Source of the DNA: Ophioderma brevispina
Taxonomy: Eukaryota; Echinodermata; Ophiuroidea; Amphilepidida; Ophiodermatidae
DNA length: 64,000 bases
Direction of reading: 5' to 3'
Assembly: GCA_023653785.1 (NCBI GenBank)
Contig: JAMKCH010005394.1
Location: 21,570 to 85,569 of the forward strand
Below, piece after piece: positions 48,306 through 58,830 of the stretch (its first letter is position 1; every line of letters begins with the position of its first letter). Below the pieces are notes generated by a model that saw only the letters and a list, made by a program, of their open reading frames with translations, ran no database searches and was not told where the DNA came from. Both the position numbers and the translations under genes were made by a program.

Positions 48306-48555
48306 CTAAATTCGATATTTCCTATATTTGCAACATCCTCGCTTGGGGCTGTCCATCTGAATGTTTTTGCAGTCTTGTCCTCAATATTTCTATGTGTTAG
48401 AGTATCATCTGGGTGTTGGCACTCTTTCCGTTGTACCTGCTGCTGATCGGCGCTGGTCAATATTGTCCACGTTCCTACGGTATCAGCAGGGTTTGATATA
48501 CTACGGGCCTGAAGAATAAATCCTGCAAAAGTCTGCCCTGGTGCGGTAATTGTGA
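48306..48555 (-). CDS. Exon 2 (downstream copy): central Reeler domain
   Basis: This is base-for-base the same 250-bp exon as 49803-50052, with the same acceptor (TCTCTACAG) and donor (AG|GTAAGA). It lies on the second unit of a tandem duplication of about 1.5 kb that spans 47571-50567. It joins correctly to exon 3: the last two bases AG plus the first base G give Arg, reading EF-R-ATVAQDF, which matches the FRATV segment of Reeler domains. No base difference inside the exon lets one copy be preferred; one of the two is redundant, or the assembly has split one locus. Confidence 0.8.
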
Positions 48556-49167
48556 CTGTAGAGAGATACGGTAAAATACGTAATTTATGAACAAAGTTTA
48601 TTAAGCAAATACTTGAAAATATTATTGTCTAGAAGTATAGTCAATATTTTTCCCCGAAATTGGAGGTTACACTAACCCAAAAAAGGTCGAATTTAACACT
48701 ATTTGGAACTCTCTCCCTCTCTCTCTCAAAAAATAAAACTTCAAAGAAACTCTTTGAACTTATTTTTCAAACTTTTTCAGTTCTAGGAGAAACCTTTGCG
48801 AATGAGCAAGGTCCTATTTAAGGTCAGACTGGTCGATTTCGAAATATATATGTTTGGAGTTGTGCTCAGGTAGAATGATTTTAGGCTCTGAGTAGAACAG
48901 AAGCTTATTAAAAGTTTAAGAACTTTATACCAACCATACAATCGGTAACAACCATTAACGAATCCTACTGGAAAGCAATAACAGGACGGAAAACCACCCT
49001 ACCTTAAAGCTAGAATCGGTAATTTTGTCCCAAATATATAAAGGCTGGCTAACTTTTTTCACACAGTGATATTATATTAACGTCTGACATTTTAGTAGAA
49101 AATGTTTTATTTTGTTATTGTTTGCTTCTATTGTCTGCTTATACTGTACCGTTATAACATTTCATAT

Positions 49168-49384
49168 AAGGGAGCGGTCATTATTTATTCGCGTTCCCCC
49201 CTCGCTTCAGTTCAAACATTTCACACACCCCCCTTGATCATGCTGATTTCCCCATTTAAAAGTTCATGTTCCCCTCTCTCTCGTTGATGAAAAATTTCAC
49301 GTTCCCCCCTCTCTCTTACAAATTTTATTCGGGTTCCCCCCTCAAATCCTCCACCCCCCGGCATAAATAATGACCCCTCCCTAA
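49168..49384. mobile_element. GGTCATTATTTA TIR element, copy 2
   Basis: Same as 47662-47887, carried by the tandem duplication, and a few bases shorter in the C-rich interior. Confidence 0.8.
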
Positions 49385-49802
49385 GCAGGTCACCAAATAC
49401 ATACAATTGCGCAGCAGCATGGAGCAGTGTTAAATCCTAAATTTCAACACCAGAAACTAACACCATCAAACTCGACTTGATGTTAAAATTTAGCACCCTA
49501 TAGTTTTTGCAGTGCCAGTTGGTAAATTTAAAAAACATACAATTATTGATCTTTACTTATTCTGTACTATAGCGTGTTCCACATTGGGGTATTTAGTGGA
49601 TCTGCATGTCTATTTGTGGGGGGCGGTATGACAATTTTCCAAAATATTCTGCAGTATTTTGATGGAATTAAGCACACTAGTTCCTAATTTATAAGTAATA
49701 ACGCATGTCCGCATTTTTATCCTATCGTATGCATATCGCTGCTTATCCCCTAGAGCTATAAAAAGGTACAAAAGCACAAGTTTGTGGGTGTTTATATCTT
49801 AC

Positions 49803-50052
49803 CTAAATTCGATATTTCCTATATTTGCAACATCCTCGCTTGGGGCTGTCCATCTGAATGTTTTTGCAGTCTTGTCCTCAATATTTCTATGTGTTAGAGT
49901 ATCATCTGGGTGTTGGCACTCTTTCCGTTGTACCTGCTGCTGATCGGCGCTGGTCAATATTGTCCACGTTCCTACGGTATCAGCAGGGTTTGATATACTA
50001 CGGGCCTGAAGAATAAATCCTGCAAAAGTCTGCCCTGGTGCGGTAATTGTGA
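49803..50052 (-). CDS. Exon 2 (upstream copy): central Reeler domain
   Basis: The acceptor TCTCTACAG precedes TC-ACA-ATT and the donor is TTTAG|GTAAGA. The 250-bp exon enters in phase 1 and leaves in phase 2. The translation contains TITAPGQTFAGFILQARS, then GTW, a cysteine in RKECQHPDDTLTH, and FRWTAPS. These are the core Reeler marks: the GFILQAR strand, the conserved Cys followed by T-H, and F-W-AP. It is identical in sequence to the copy at 48306-48555. Because entry and exit phases differ, a transcript holding both copies would shift frame, so only one copy can be used per mRNA. Either this is a recent tandem duplication with alternative use, or the assembly duplicated it. Confidence 0.8.
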
Positions 50053-50500
50053 CTGTAGAGAGATACGGTAAAATACGTAATTTATGAACAAAGTTTATTA
50101 AGCAAATACTTGAAAATATTATTGTCTAGAAGTATAGTCAATATTTTTCCCCGAAATTGGAGGTTACACTAACCCAAAAAAGGTCGAATTTAACACTATT
50201 TGGAACTCTCTCCCTCTCTCTCTCAAAAAATAAAACTTCAAAGAAACTCTTTGAACTTATTTTTCAAACTTTTTCAGTTCTAGGAGAAACCTTTGCGAAT
50301 GAGCAAGGTCCTATTTAAGGTCAGACTGGTCGATTTCGAAATATATATGTTTGGAGTTGTGCTCAGGTAGAATGATTTTAGGCTCTGAGTAGAACAGAAG
50401 CTTATTAAAAGTTTAAGAACTTTATACCAACCATACAATCGGTAACAACCATTAACGAATCCTACTGGAAAGCAATAACAGGACGGAAAACCACCCTACC

Positions 50501-50652
50501 TTAAAGCTAGAATCGGTAATTTTGTCCCAAATATATAAAGGCTGGCTAACTTTTTTCACACAGTGATTATTATATGAACAAACATATAAAAATATCCATT
50601 TGTTAGAAAATCGAGGTCGCCATGCTCGGGAAATCTCCGAGTCAGCATTTAA
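50501..50652. mobile_element. GGCTGACTC-family element, short copy 3
   Basis: TTAA at 50501-50504 and 50649-50652; right end GAAATCTCCGAGTCAGCATT matches the family, the left end is diverged. A further right end, GAAATCTCTGAGTCAGCC, lies at 50754-50772. Confidence 0.6.
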
Positions 50653-51791
50653 AATGTCCAATCTGTCTTTCAATTACTAGTGCATCGATTTGAGTTTACA
50701 TTGTAGACGCAAAAACACGATTTGTTATATAATTGAGGGCGTCATTCTCGGGAAATCTCTGAGTCAGCCTCTAAGTGAGGTTTGGTTTAAACCATAGATT
50801 CCTGTTTGTGCGAAAACTGTCCCCGCCATGTATGTTATACGAAAAGTACCTTTTATCTTTGTTAACACAAATCATAATAAACAAGAAATGTAAATTAGCG
50901 TTATTTCCTATTGTGAATTTGCCAATAAATAAAAACCCATGTACAGTTCTTATATATATTTTAACAAAGTGTATGGAATAGTGTAAATAAAAAGTTACAA
51001 ACAGAAAAATACATCGCCGCAGTGTAGCAATCTTGTTCCGCAGGTTTTGAGATACTCAACAATGGTGTTCATGGGTCATTTCAAATAAAAACACTTATTT
51101 TTCAGGACATTTCCCTGCATTATACAAACGTAATTGTCTGTACGGCTTCAAATACGACTTTGAAGTACGGTCATTGTGCGCTGACCGGTCGTGGGTGGTG
51201 GGATGATAAATTCGGGTAGATGACCGCTTGAAAAAATGAACAGAAAGGCAGATAAATATTAACTTATTCTTGAAACAAGTTATTCTTACAAATAAAAGGC
51301 AAGTTATTCAACTGAAAGTTATCCTACGGGTGTGTGTGTGGGTGTGTGGGGGGGGTCTGAAGGCATTAGTGTTCGAGAATTTACGCCTTAATTTGTTCTC
51401 AAATTTGAGGTGTTGGTGTATTGGTATAATATTCAGACATGATTCAAATTTTGAGAATAAAGAAGCTGTAAACGGAATAATCTCACAATGGGCGATTTGT
51501 TTAGCTAAAGCTCATGTCACACGTCAACGTATCACCCCCAGGTGTGCCTAAGGCACGTCATTTTGGCGATACGGTAATGTTCGTTTTGTGATCGTTTTGG
51601 GACGCGTCAATATGTTGTGATCGTTAACATTTTTCCAATTCTATCAGAAACAAAATTATAGATTGATTTAGCGCCAATTTGTAAACTTGTCTGAGTTTAG
51701 AGAAGACCAAAAGAGCACAGAGCAAGATTTTAACGTCCAACGATATGACGAAGCTAGCGCTATCTTCATAAGACAGCAGCACATTAACTAA
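50653..51791. other. Intron 1 segment, nothing recognised
   Basis: Apart from a family end near 50760 and a GTGTGTGTGGGTG run at 51331-51353, no feature is supported. Confidence 0.45.
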
Positions 51792-52117
51792 ACTGTAAAA
51801 ACAGTGTTTAGAAAGTGAAGGCAAGGTGGTGTTTAGGTGTTTAATGTTTAGCAATTGAACACTTTGTGTTTAGAAATTAAATACATGGTGTTTAAAAATT
51901 AAACATTTGGTGTTTAGAAATTAAACAGTTGGTGTTTAGATATTCGACATGTTTAGAGATTAAACGCTTCTAAACGTTTTAAAACGTTTAATCTCTAAAC
52001 ATGTCAAATATCTAAACATCAACTGTTTAATTTCTAAACACAAAGTGTTAAATTGCTAAACACCAATTCTCTTAACACCGCCTTGCCTTCACTTTCTAAA
52101 CACTGTTTTTTACAGTG
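51792..52117. mobile_element. CACTGTAAAAA fold-back element, copy 2 (long palindrome)
   Basis: The whole 326 bp folds on itself: ACTGTAAAAACAGTGTTTAG with AAAGTGAAGGCAAGG on the left faces CCTTGCCTTCACTTTCTAAA and CACTGTTTTTTACAGT on the right, with centre near CTAAACGTTTTAAAACGTTT. Each arm is a string of GTGTTTAGAAATTAAACA-like units of about 18-20 bp. TAA flanks both sides. Confidence 0.85.
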
Positions 52118-53592
52118 TAAACTCATAAATTCCATATCAAGGTCAGAAATACCCTTTAAACACAAACAAATGGGCATACATGTAGTGCACAAGTGGGCTT
52201 AGGTTTTATATAACAACACAATTGATTCAACTTGGATTCATAAGAAATGATTGGTTCAATCATCATAACATAACAATAACCTGATTATTACATATCTGGT
52301 TTAAGTTACTTGTCCAGAATCCAAATGCGTTGCTGTTCAACGATGATGCACTTTCAAGTTGAAGGCTATACACAAAATCCTGAAGCATCACAGTCTGGGA
52401 TGCAAAATATATATACTCTAGATGTCAGTCTTCTATCGCAAATGTCCACTTTTAGGACCACAAATGGAACCCTTCTGATTCCCAAAATAAAGACGACAGT
52501 TTTTTTTTAATTGAGGTATTAACAAGATAACTATTTATCTGGGGAGGAATCATTCCTTTGGCCAAGGGGCCCTAGATATTGAGGAGGTAAATGGAAAGGG
52601 TAAGAAAATTCTCATGTCCAATGTCCTAATCTTGGCAAATAACCTACCCTACAGACAGAGGTCGTAAGATTTCAACATTTGAAACTAATTATAAAATGTT
52701 GATAACTCAGTTTTGCGTCACAAATACTAACTGTTTACATCAGGAATCTTTAATAGCATAGTTTGGATTCTTATATTTAAAAAATTGCTATACTGATTAC
52801 TTCAATTGTTGATAGCAAGACACTTTTGCGCTTCTTTTCCTGATGGAGTCTAATATATCCATTAACGACAATGTATAGTCATGGACCTAGGCTATAGCTT
52901 CACCAAACATTGTGCAATGTGTGAACCTCGTGCGTGGCAGTCAAAAATACACGTTTACAACAGTACTTGAGAAAGTTTTACAATTTCGTAATATATAACA
53001 AATACTACGTGATTTTAAGGCTTTCAAATGCTGCATTTCGCTTAGAACATTAACAACATATATGCAACGAAGACATGTTTATAACAGTGAATAAGATTAC
53101 CAAGTTTTTCGTTTATGGTTTCATACGTTTGTTGCACTCATTATAGAACTGGTGACGTAACGTGCGCAGTTTATACATTGAAGTTATGTATTTCCATGTA
53201 ATATCTCCTTGGTGCAACTTAAAAAGACCATAGAATAAGAATAAAAAAAACAAGGACAAATATCTAGTTTCTGATCATTAAACTCAAACTAAAAAGCTAC
53301 TAAAATAAAAAAAAAAGGCAACGATTTAAACTGTATAATTGAGAACATGGACGTTGTAACCTTCAAACGAGAGATAACTATATACAAGCATTTGAGCGTG
53401 AAAGTTGTTTATATAAGCATCCTTGATTGTCTAAGAATTAGAGAATAAAGATAGGATTTGTTGTTTTGCCTATCTAATATCGTGTCATATTGGATGGGCA
53501 GTCCAATTTTTTGAGTAGTGGATGCTGGCGCACATACGATTTCAAAATATCACGATTCTTATTCACAATGTGAGATAATTTGGATTCTTTAC
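52118..53592. other. Intron 1 segment beside exon 1
   Basis: AT-rich; no exon, repeat ends or open frame of note. Confidence 0.5.
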
Positions 53593-53806
53593 CATCTATG
53601 CTGGTTCCAGACTGGTATATATAGTCTCCATGAGTAAAGCCTGAAAGTTGAATCTGGTAAGGGCTGATGCTGGTTTGCGGAGATGTGTTAGGATGATCGG
53701 GCACCAGGCTCCCACACGCACGACTTGGTGCTCCCGAAGGCAGGCATAATAATCCAGGAATTGTCACAGTAAAAAGAAGAAATAAGAAAATCCACCTGAC
53801 TGACAT
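53593..53806 (-). CDS. Exon 1: signal peptide and N-terminal half of Reeler domain
   Basis: The frame opens with a Met followed by Ser-Val-Arg-Trp and a hydrophobic run (IFLFLLFTVTIPGLLC), a typical signal peptide. The mature start, LPSGAPSRACGSLVPDHP, matches the Reeler opening pattern (SGAP...AC...P.H), and SPYQIQLSG follows. The exon ends at the donor G|GTAAAG after ...SGTSID, leaving phase 1. Read through, the frame runs into intron and stops at 53474. I chose the Met at 53806 because it directly precedes the signal sequence and has G at -3; in-frame Mets at 53824 and 53845 would add up to 13 polar residues. Joining to exon 2 gives ...SID-V-TITAPGQTF, the expected Reeler continuation. The only exons downstream belong to the same gene. 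No TATA box close upstream is convincing. Confidence 0.85.
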
Positions 53807-54619
53807 CGCCGTACTGTGGTACATATTCCAAGAGTCAGATTGCATGATCGTATTGGCGCTGCTAACGCAAAAGCCGAAAATACCTTTACCGGTAGGCGGA
53901 CAGTATATCGCTCAACAGAGCGGTGGTATCACGTCTGCTTAACAATTTTGGCGGTTCTCTCTTGGTTAATTTCGTTATTTGTCAAAAACACGAAGAATTA
54001 AAAATTGTGTTCATGGTGCTATCATCGGGTCAAACCTCTCACTAACGGTTTACGATATCTCCAGTGGTGATTGTCAGTTTTCCCAATACACATTCACTCA
54101 TTTGACAAACCTGTTTTAGCATATGAATTGGTATACACCGCCCAAAACAAGCACAGCCCGAAACCCACTCAACCATTCTGCGTGGTTTAAATATACGATA
54201 TCGATAAAATAGTTCCTTGTTGGGCGCAACAAGTGCATTGGCAACCTTTTTTCAAGGACATATACTATTGTCGACACACCTCACAACTACAATACATGCC
54301 ATATTCATCTCAAACAAAACAACTGAAGCGATTACTAAGGTCGCCGCTTGAATGCCTAATCAACTAAAAATATTGGACCTGCAAGTGGCTGACTCATGTT
54401 TAGAATGCCTTCCGGGTTCTTGGTTCATGTATTTAATTGATTGACACAGTTGTAAACAAAGGCTATCTAGATTTGCACAGAAAACACTGTTTTATTTTTA
54501 AATAATTACTAAATTGCTTGGAAGCAACAAGTGGACAGGTGACTACATATACGTGGATCTGCACGCATGTTATGATGGCTCGACCATTGCGAGTTTGTGG
54601 CAGGCGCCCGTATGTGACG
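53807..54619. promoter_or_regulatory. 5' flank of the Reeler-EGF gene
   Basis: This DNA lies directly upstream of the start codon on the minus strand and should contain the 5' UTR and promoter. I see no strong TATA box at a usual distance; TATATTTAAA (minus strand, about 54186-54195) is the only candidate. Called by position only. Confidence 0.3.
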
Positions 54620-54712
54620 GTGAGTTCACCCCAACACACTCACACATACATACGCACACATACCACAGGCCCACACACACATAAAGACACACACACACAC
54701 ACACACACAAGA
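54620..54712. repeat. (CA)n microsatellite
   Basis: CACACACATACATACGCACA-type run, then a pure CA stretch. Confidence 0.85.
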
Positions 54713-54746
54713 AAGCCGCTACAGAAACATGCAAACGAAAAATGTG

Positions 54747-54948
54747 CACTGCAAAAACTAGGGTGTTAAAATTAACACCGCTTGTGTTCTTGGAGGACCG
54801 CACCAAGAGGGTGTCAAAAATTCAACACATTTGGTGTTATTTTAACACCCTATTTTGTTAGTTTAACACTATTTGGTGTTAATAACAAGCTTTTGGTGTT
54901 GTTTAACACAATAGGGTGGTTAAAATAACACCAAAGAATTGTTTTGGG
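54747..54948. mobile_element. CACTGCAAAAA/GTGTTAA element, partial
   Basis: Begins CACTGCAAAAACTAGGGTGT and contains at least eight GGTGTTAA / TTAACACC units in both directions; no matching right end seen. Confidence 0.55.
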
Positions 54949-56290
54949 TCAATATACTCTTGATAATATACGAAATGATGTAATTTCGTCATGAGTGTTT
55001 AATCTGTATATACATATTATTATGCTTTCTATACAGAAAATAACATAAAAATAAACGCCGCTTAAACTACCTCTACCAGGTTTAAAGTCAAACCTATTTT
55101 TCCAAAATTTTTGTTTACTGTAAGGCATTCACCATTTGGAGCGAATATTACTTTCTAAATGCAAAAGGGCACACTCTGAAAGAGAGAATCCATGGCCCAC
55201 TCCAAAAAGAGTGAGATTTCTCACGTATATAAGAATAGTTTTGGGTCAATATACTCTTGATAATATACAAAATGATATAATTTCATCATGAGCGTTTAAT
55301 CCGAATGCACATATTATGGTGCTTTCTAGAGAAGATAGCACGAAGAATCTCAAACATTTGTGTCATTGCTACGAGATGAGACCACAAATTAATTTGTATA
55401 TTTTATGATAATGTCAAGATAAATGCCGCTTAAACTACCCCTCTACCGGGTTTAAAGTTAAACCTATTTTCATATAGTCTAAGTGATATCTTATCTTTGT
55501 CGTATATTTTGTCAAGATAAATGCCGCTTAAACTACCCCTCTACCGGGTTTAAAGTTAAACCTATTTTTCATGAGATAAACTTGAGTCTATTGTTTACTG
55601 TAAGGCATTCACCATTTTGGAGCGACTGTGAATATGTTACTTCTAAATGCAAAAGAGAGACATTTAATTCTGCATGGAAGAGAGACAACAGGGCCCATCA
55701 CGAAAAGAGTGAAATTTCACATCTATAGAAGAATAGTTTGAGCATCATACTCTGATAATATACAAAATAATATAATTTCATCATGAGCGTTTAACGGTGC
55801 TACGAGAGATTTCAAATCATGCACATTTTCTGTAATATGTAGTGATTTCATATAGATTAGACACGCAATATTTGGCTACAGAAATAACTGAAATGAAAAC
55901 AAATGGTGATTCGTATATGCGTATATTTCAAATTTCGTATTTGCTCTATACGAAATGAGAAATTTCACTATTTTTGTACCAAAGAAACAGTTCTCAGCTT
56001 AATAATTTCAGATGGGGATATTTTTAATAGAAAGCTTTACACCAGTGCAAAAATCGGAATTTTTACATTTTTAGGGTACCTGTTATTTAAAATCTCTCGT
56101 TGCACCTTTTTGACCGAATGCACATATTGTGGTGCTTCCTACAGAAGATAACACCAAGAATCTCAAACATGTGTGTCATTGCTACGAGACAAGACCACAA
56201 ATTAAATCATATATTTCATGATAACGTCAAGATAAATGCCGCTTAAACTACCCCTCTACCGGGTTTTAAGTTAAATCTCTTTTTTTTTCT
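54945..56290. repeat. Three tandem copies of a ~300-480-bp repeat
   Basis: Each copy starts near GGGTCAATATACTCTTGATA (54949, 55243, and a diverged one near 55735) and contains GCCGCTTAAACTACC and GGGTTTAAAGTTAAACC. The middle copy has an extra partial unit (55505-55570). The third is split by a TTAA element at 55795-56109. Confidence 0.8.
55795..56109. mobile_element. GGTGCAACGAGAG-family TTAA element inserted in tandem repeat
   Basis: Left end GGTGCTACGAGAGATTTC, right end AAATCTCTCGTTGCACC. TTAA at 55791-55794, TTGA at 56110-56113. The neighbouring repeat copy (about 55293-55320) shows the empty site GAGCGTTTAATCCGAATGCA, so the insertion point is exact. Confidence 0.85.
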
Positions 56291-56815
56291 GAGGTAAACT
56301 TGAGTCTTAAGTTAAAACGTATTTGAGAATTGGATTTGTTTTCAAGGTGTAAATTGTAAAGATAAATCTCATTCAGGTTAGCTAAAACCTCGTCTTACCA
56401 AGCCTAATTTTTGGAAACACGGATTACCAAGGGAGGGGTTACCACCTGTCGGGAATTCGTTATAAACCACCAGATGCTTACGATTTTGATACAAGTAGAT
56501 ACGGTCCTCCTATTTCCATTGATAACACCTTCGAAATCTAAAACAAAATAAAACCTTTTAAATTTGAACTGTTTTTGTACACAGTGTATAATATATAGGC
56601 GAACATTCTTTTTGCACCAAAAAGGTAGGAATATCGGATTTTTATGCGAGTGTAGCTGTGGAAATGAACAATTAACAATAAAATAACAGCTTAAAACATT
56701 AAGTATTTTTTCCATTAGACAAGTTTTATGACGGTGGACAATTGCCTATACTTTTGTGCAAATTTATAGAATTTATTTATTTTTTAGAAAAAACCCTCGT
56801 GCACCTTCAAACAAA

Positions 56816-57786
56816 GTGGTCTCCTCCGTGGTCTTCTTCTTCATGGTTTTCTTCTTCGTGGTCTTCTTCTTCATGGTTTCCTTCGTGGTCTCCTTTGTGG
56901 TATTCTTCTTCTTCTTCTTCTTCTTCTTGGTCTTCTTCGTGGTTTTCTTCTTCTTCGTGGTCGCCTTCTTCGCGGTCTTCTTCTTCGTGGTCTTCTTCGT
57001 CGTCTTCTTCGTGGTCTTCTTCTTCTTCGTGGTCTTCTTCTTCGTGTCTTCTTCTTCTTCTTCGTGGTCTCTTCTTCGTGGTCTTCTTCTTCGTGGTCTT
57101 TTTCTTCGTGGTCTTCCTTCTTCGTGGTCGTCTTCTTTGTGGTCTTCTTCTTCGTGTCTTCTTCTTCTTGGTCTTCTTCTTCGTGGTCTTTTTCTTCTTC
57201 TTCATGGTCTTCTTCTTCGTGGTCTTCTTCTTCGTGGCCTTCTTCTTCGTGGTCTTCTTCTTCGTGTCTTCTTCTTCTTCTTCTTCTTCTTCGTGGTCTC
57301 TTCTTCGTGGTCTTCGTGGTCTTCTTCTTCTTTGTGTTCTTCTTCTTCTTGGTCTTCTTCGTGGTCTTCTTCTTCGGGTCTTCTTCTTCGTGTTCTTCTT
57401 CTTCGTGGCTTCTTCTTCTTCTTCTTCGTGGTCTTCTTCGTGGTCTTCGTGGTCTTCTTCTTCGTGGCCTTCTTCTTCTTCGTTGTCTTCTTCTTCGTGG
57501 TCGCCTTCTTCGCGGTCTTCTTCTTCGTGGTCTCTTCTTCGTGGCCTTCTTCTTCTTCTTCTTCTTCTTCGTGGTCTTCTTCGTGGTCTTCGTGGTCTTC
57601 TTCTTCTTCTTCTTCTTCTTCGTGGTCTTCTTCGTCGTCTTCTTCGTTGTCTTCTTCTTCGTGGCCTTCTTCTTCTTCGTGGTCGCCTTCTTCGCGGTCT
57701 TCTTCTTCGTGGCCTTCTTCTTCTTCTTCGTGGTCGCCTTCTTCGCGGTCTTCTTCTTCGCGGTCGTCTTCGTCATCTTCATCTTC
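56816..57786. repeat. CTT/GTGG minisatellite, ~970 bp
   Basis: Built from 12-15-bp units such as GTGGTCTTCTTCTTC with GTGGCC, GCGGTC and GTGGTCGCC variants. A larger phrase, GTGGTCGCCTTCTTCGCGGT, recurs about four times. The plus strand is almost only C and T apart from the GTGG boxes. Long open frames occur in several frames on both strands because the unit contains few stops. Confidence 0.95.
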
Positions 57787-57977
57787 TAGCTTTAGCTGTA
57801 ATGTGGTGGATATGGCAGCCCAGTGCAGGTTTGAGTCTGGATGTACTCATATATGGTTGTCGACTTACTGGAGAATAGTGAAATATTCGCTGGAAGGTTT
57901 ATTTTGGATGTGAAGCATATGACGTATGTTTTTTAGCATTTCGCACCTGTCCTGCCATTTTTTAAGTTGAAATCTTC

Positions 57978-58229
57978 TTACAGGGATCCTTGTTCTGATG
58001 CACACATAACAAAGTCATCCGCGAGAAGACATTGTTCTTGATATTGTTGGGTATAGAAGACTGGTAGAGCATTAATATATATCAGGAAAAGACAACGGCC
58101 TCGGTCTGTGCCTTGAGGAACACAGCAGGAGAGAACTTCTTGCAGAGAAGAAATCTCGCCACCGCAGACTTCCTGTTGTGTTCTAATTATGAGAAAATGG
58201 CGGATCCATGACAGATTTCCATATACCAC
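57978..58229 (-). mobile_element. LINE reverse-transcriptase fragment (minus)
   Basis: The frame contains LSWIRHFLIIRTQQEV, CCVPQGTDRGRCLFLIYINA and LLADDFVM, matching the VPQGT-LGP-LFLIYIN and -ADD motifs of LINE reverse transcriptases. The catalytic box is changed to LADD and the fragment is short, so it is dead. Confidence 0.8.
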
Positions 58230-58830
58230 AGAACAATATTTAAGTAATAATAAACATGGCGCTCTAATGAGAACAAAAAAAAAATAACACAGAAATCATA
58301 AAACATAATATACAAGCAAACATAAATCTATACCAGTATAAATTTAAATTTGGCTAATCCCCTCTCATGCGGAACCTTATCAGTATAATTTCCGAGGTCT
58401 AGATTGGCCGTGTGGGTTGCGTCGCCTTCACAAAATATCATTAAGCCTTTCGTACCGTGAGAAAGCCTGAGCGTTTCTTTGCAATAAAGTCAAATACTCG
58501 AAACTGCATTCAGATACATTTTGGTATCTCCAAATATGGAACAATCCAAAAGATGAAGTTTGGTATCATTTTGAAGTTTATAATGTCCTTTACAACTTCA
58601 GGCAAGGAGTTTGACATGGAGAGTGCACGTGAATTGCTAGGCTGAGAGATCTAGACATGTCTTTAGGTGACAGTTCAAAAATGAAATCCTAAAATTAATT
58701 CGGGAGCGAAGGGTTAAATATGAGTTTTAAACTGCTTGGTTTCGTACTGGAAACATAATGGATGCATCCTCGAACTACCCTTAAAATACCGTTATTAGCG
58801 TTGAATGCACCTCTACAAATCCGTCCGTTT

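Larger units (their letters stand above)
47571..50567. repeat. Tandem duplication of ~1.5 kb carrying Reeler exon 2
   Basis: 47571-49069 and 49078-50567 match almost base for base; the main difference is a short CCACCCCC run missing from the second. One breakpoint falls inside the TTAA element whose full copy is at 50501-50652, leaving its left end at about 49004-49069. Confidence 0.9.
340..53806 (-). other. Gene span: Reeler - mucin-like - multi-EGF protein (5' complete, 3' runs off window)
   Basis: This is a model joined by hand from splice sites. The exons read 5' to 3' on the minus strand: 53806-53593, one of two identical copies (50052-49803 or 48555-48306), 46470-46400, 37189-36845, 34287-34132, 20781-20642, 17368-17235, 15308-15182, 6590-6478, 4420-4298, 3421-3299, 2416-2291, 1843-1732, 723-609, 465-340. 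Reading-frame phases match at every junction from signal peptide to the second EGF: phase 1, then 2, then 1, then all phase 1. The predicted product has a signal peptide, a Reeler domain, a Thr/Ser-rich spacer and at least twelve EGF domains, so it should be secreted or anchored at the cell surface. Reeler domains occur in reelin, F-spondin and FRRS1-like proteins; I do not recall a standard family with this exact order. Transcript support is needed for the exon choice, because further small exons in the long introns may have been missed. Confidence 0.75.

Noticed and set aside
56742..57913. Open frames of 241-385 residues in several frames on both strands
   Set aside because: They follow from the CTT/GTGG repeat, which has few stop codons in any frame; no domain and no splice signals.
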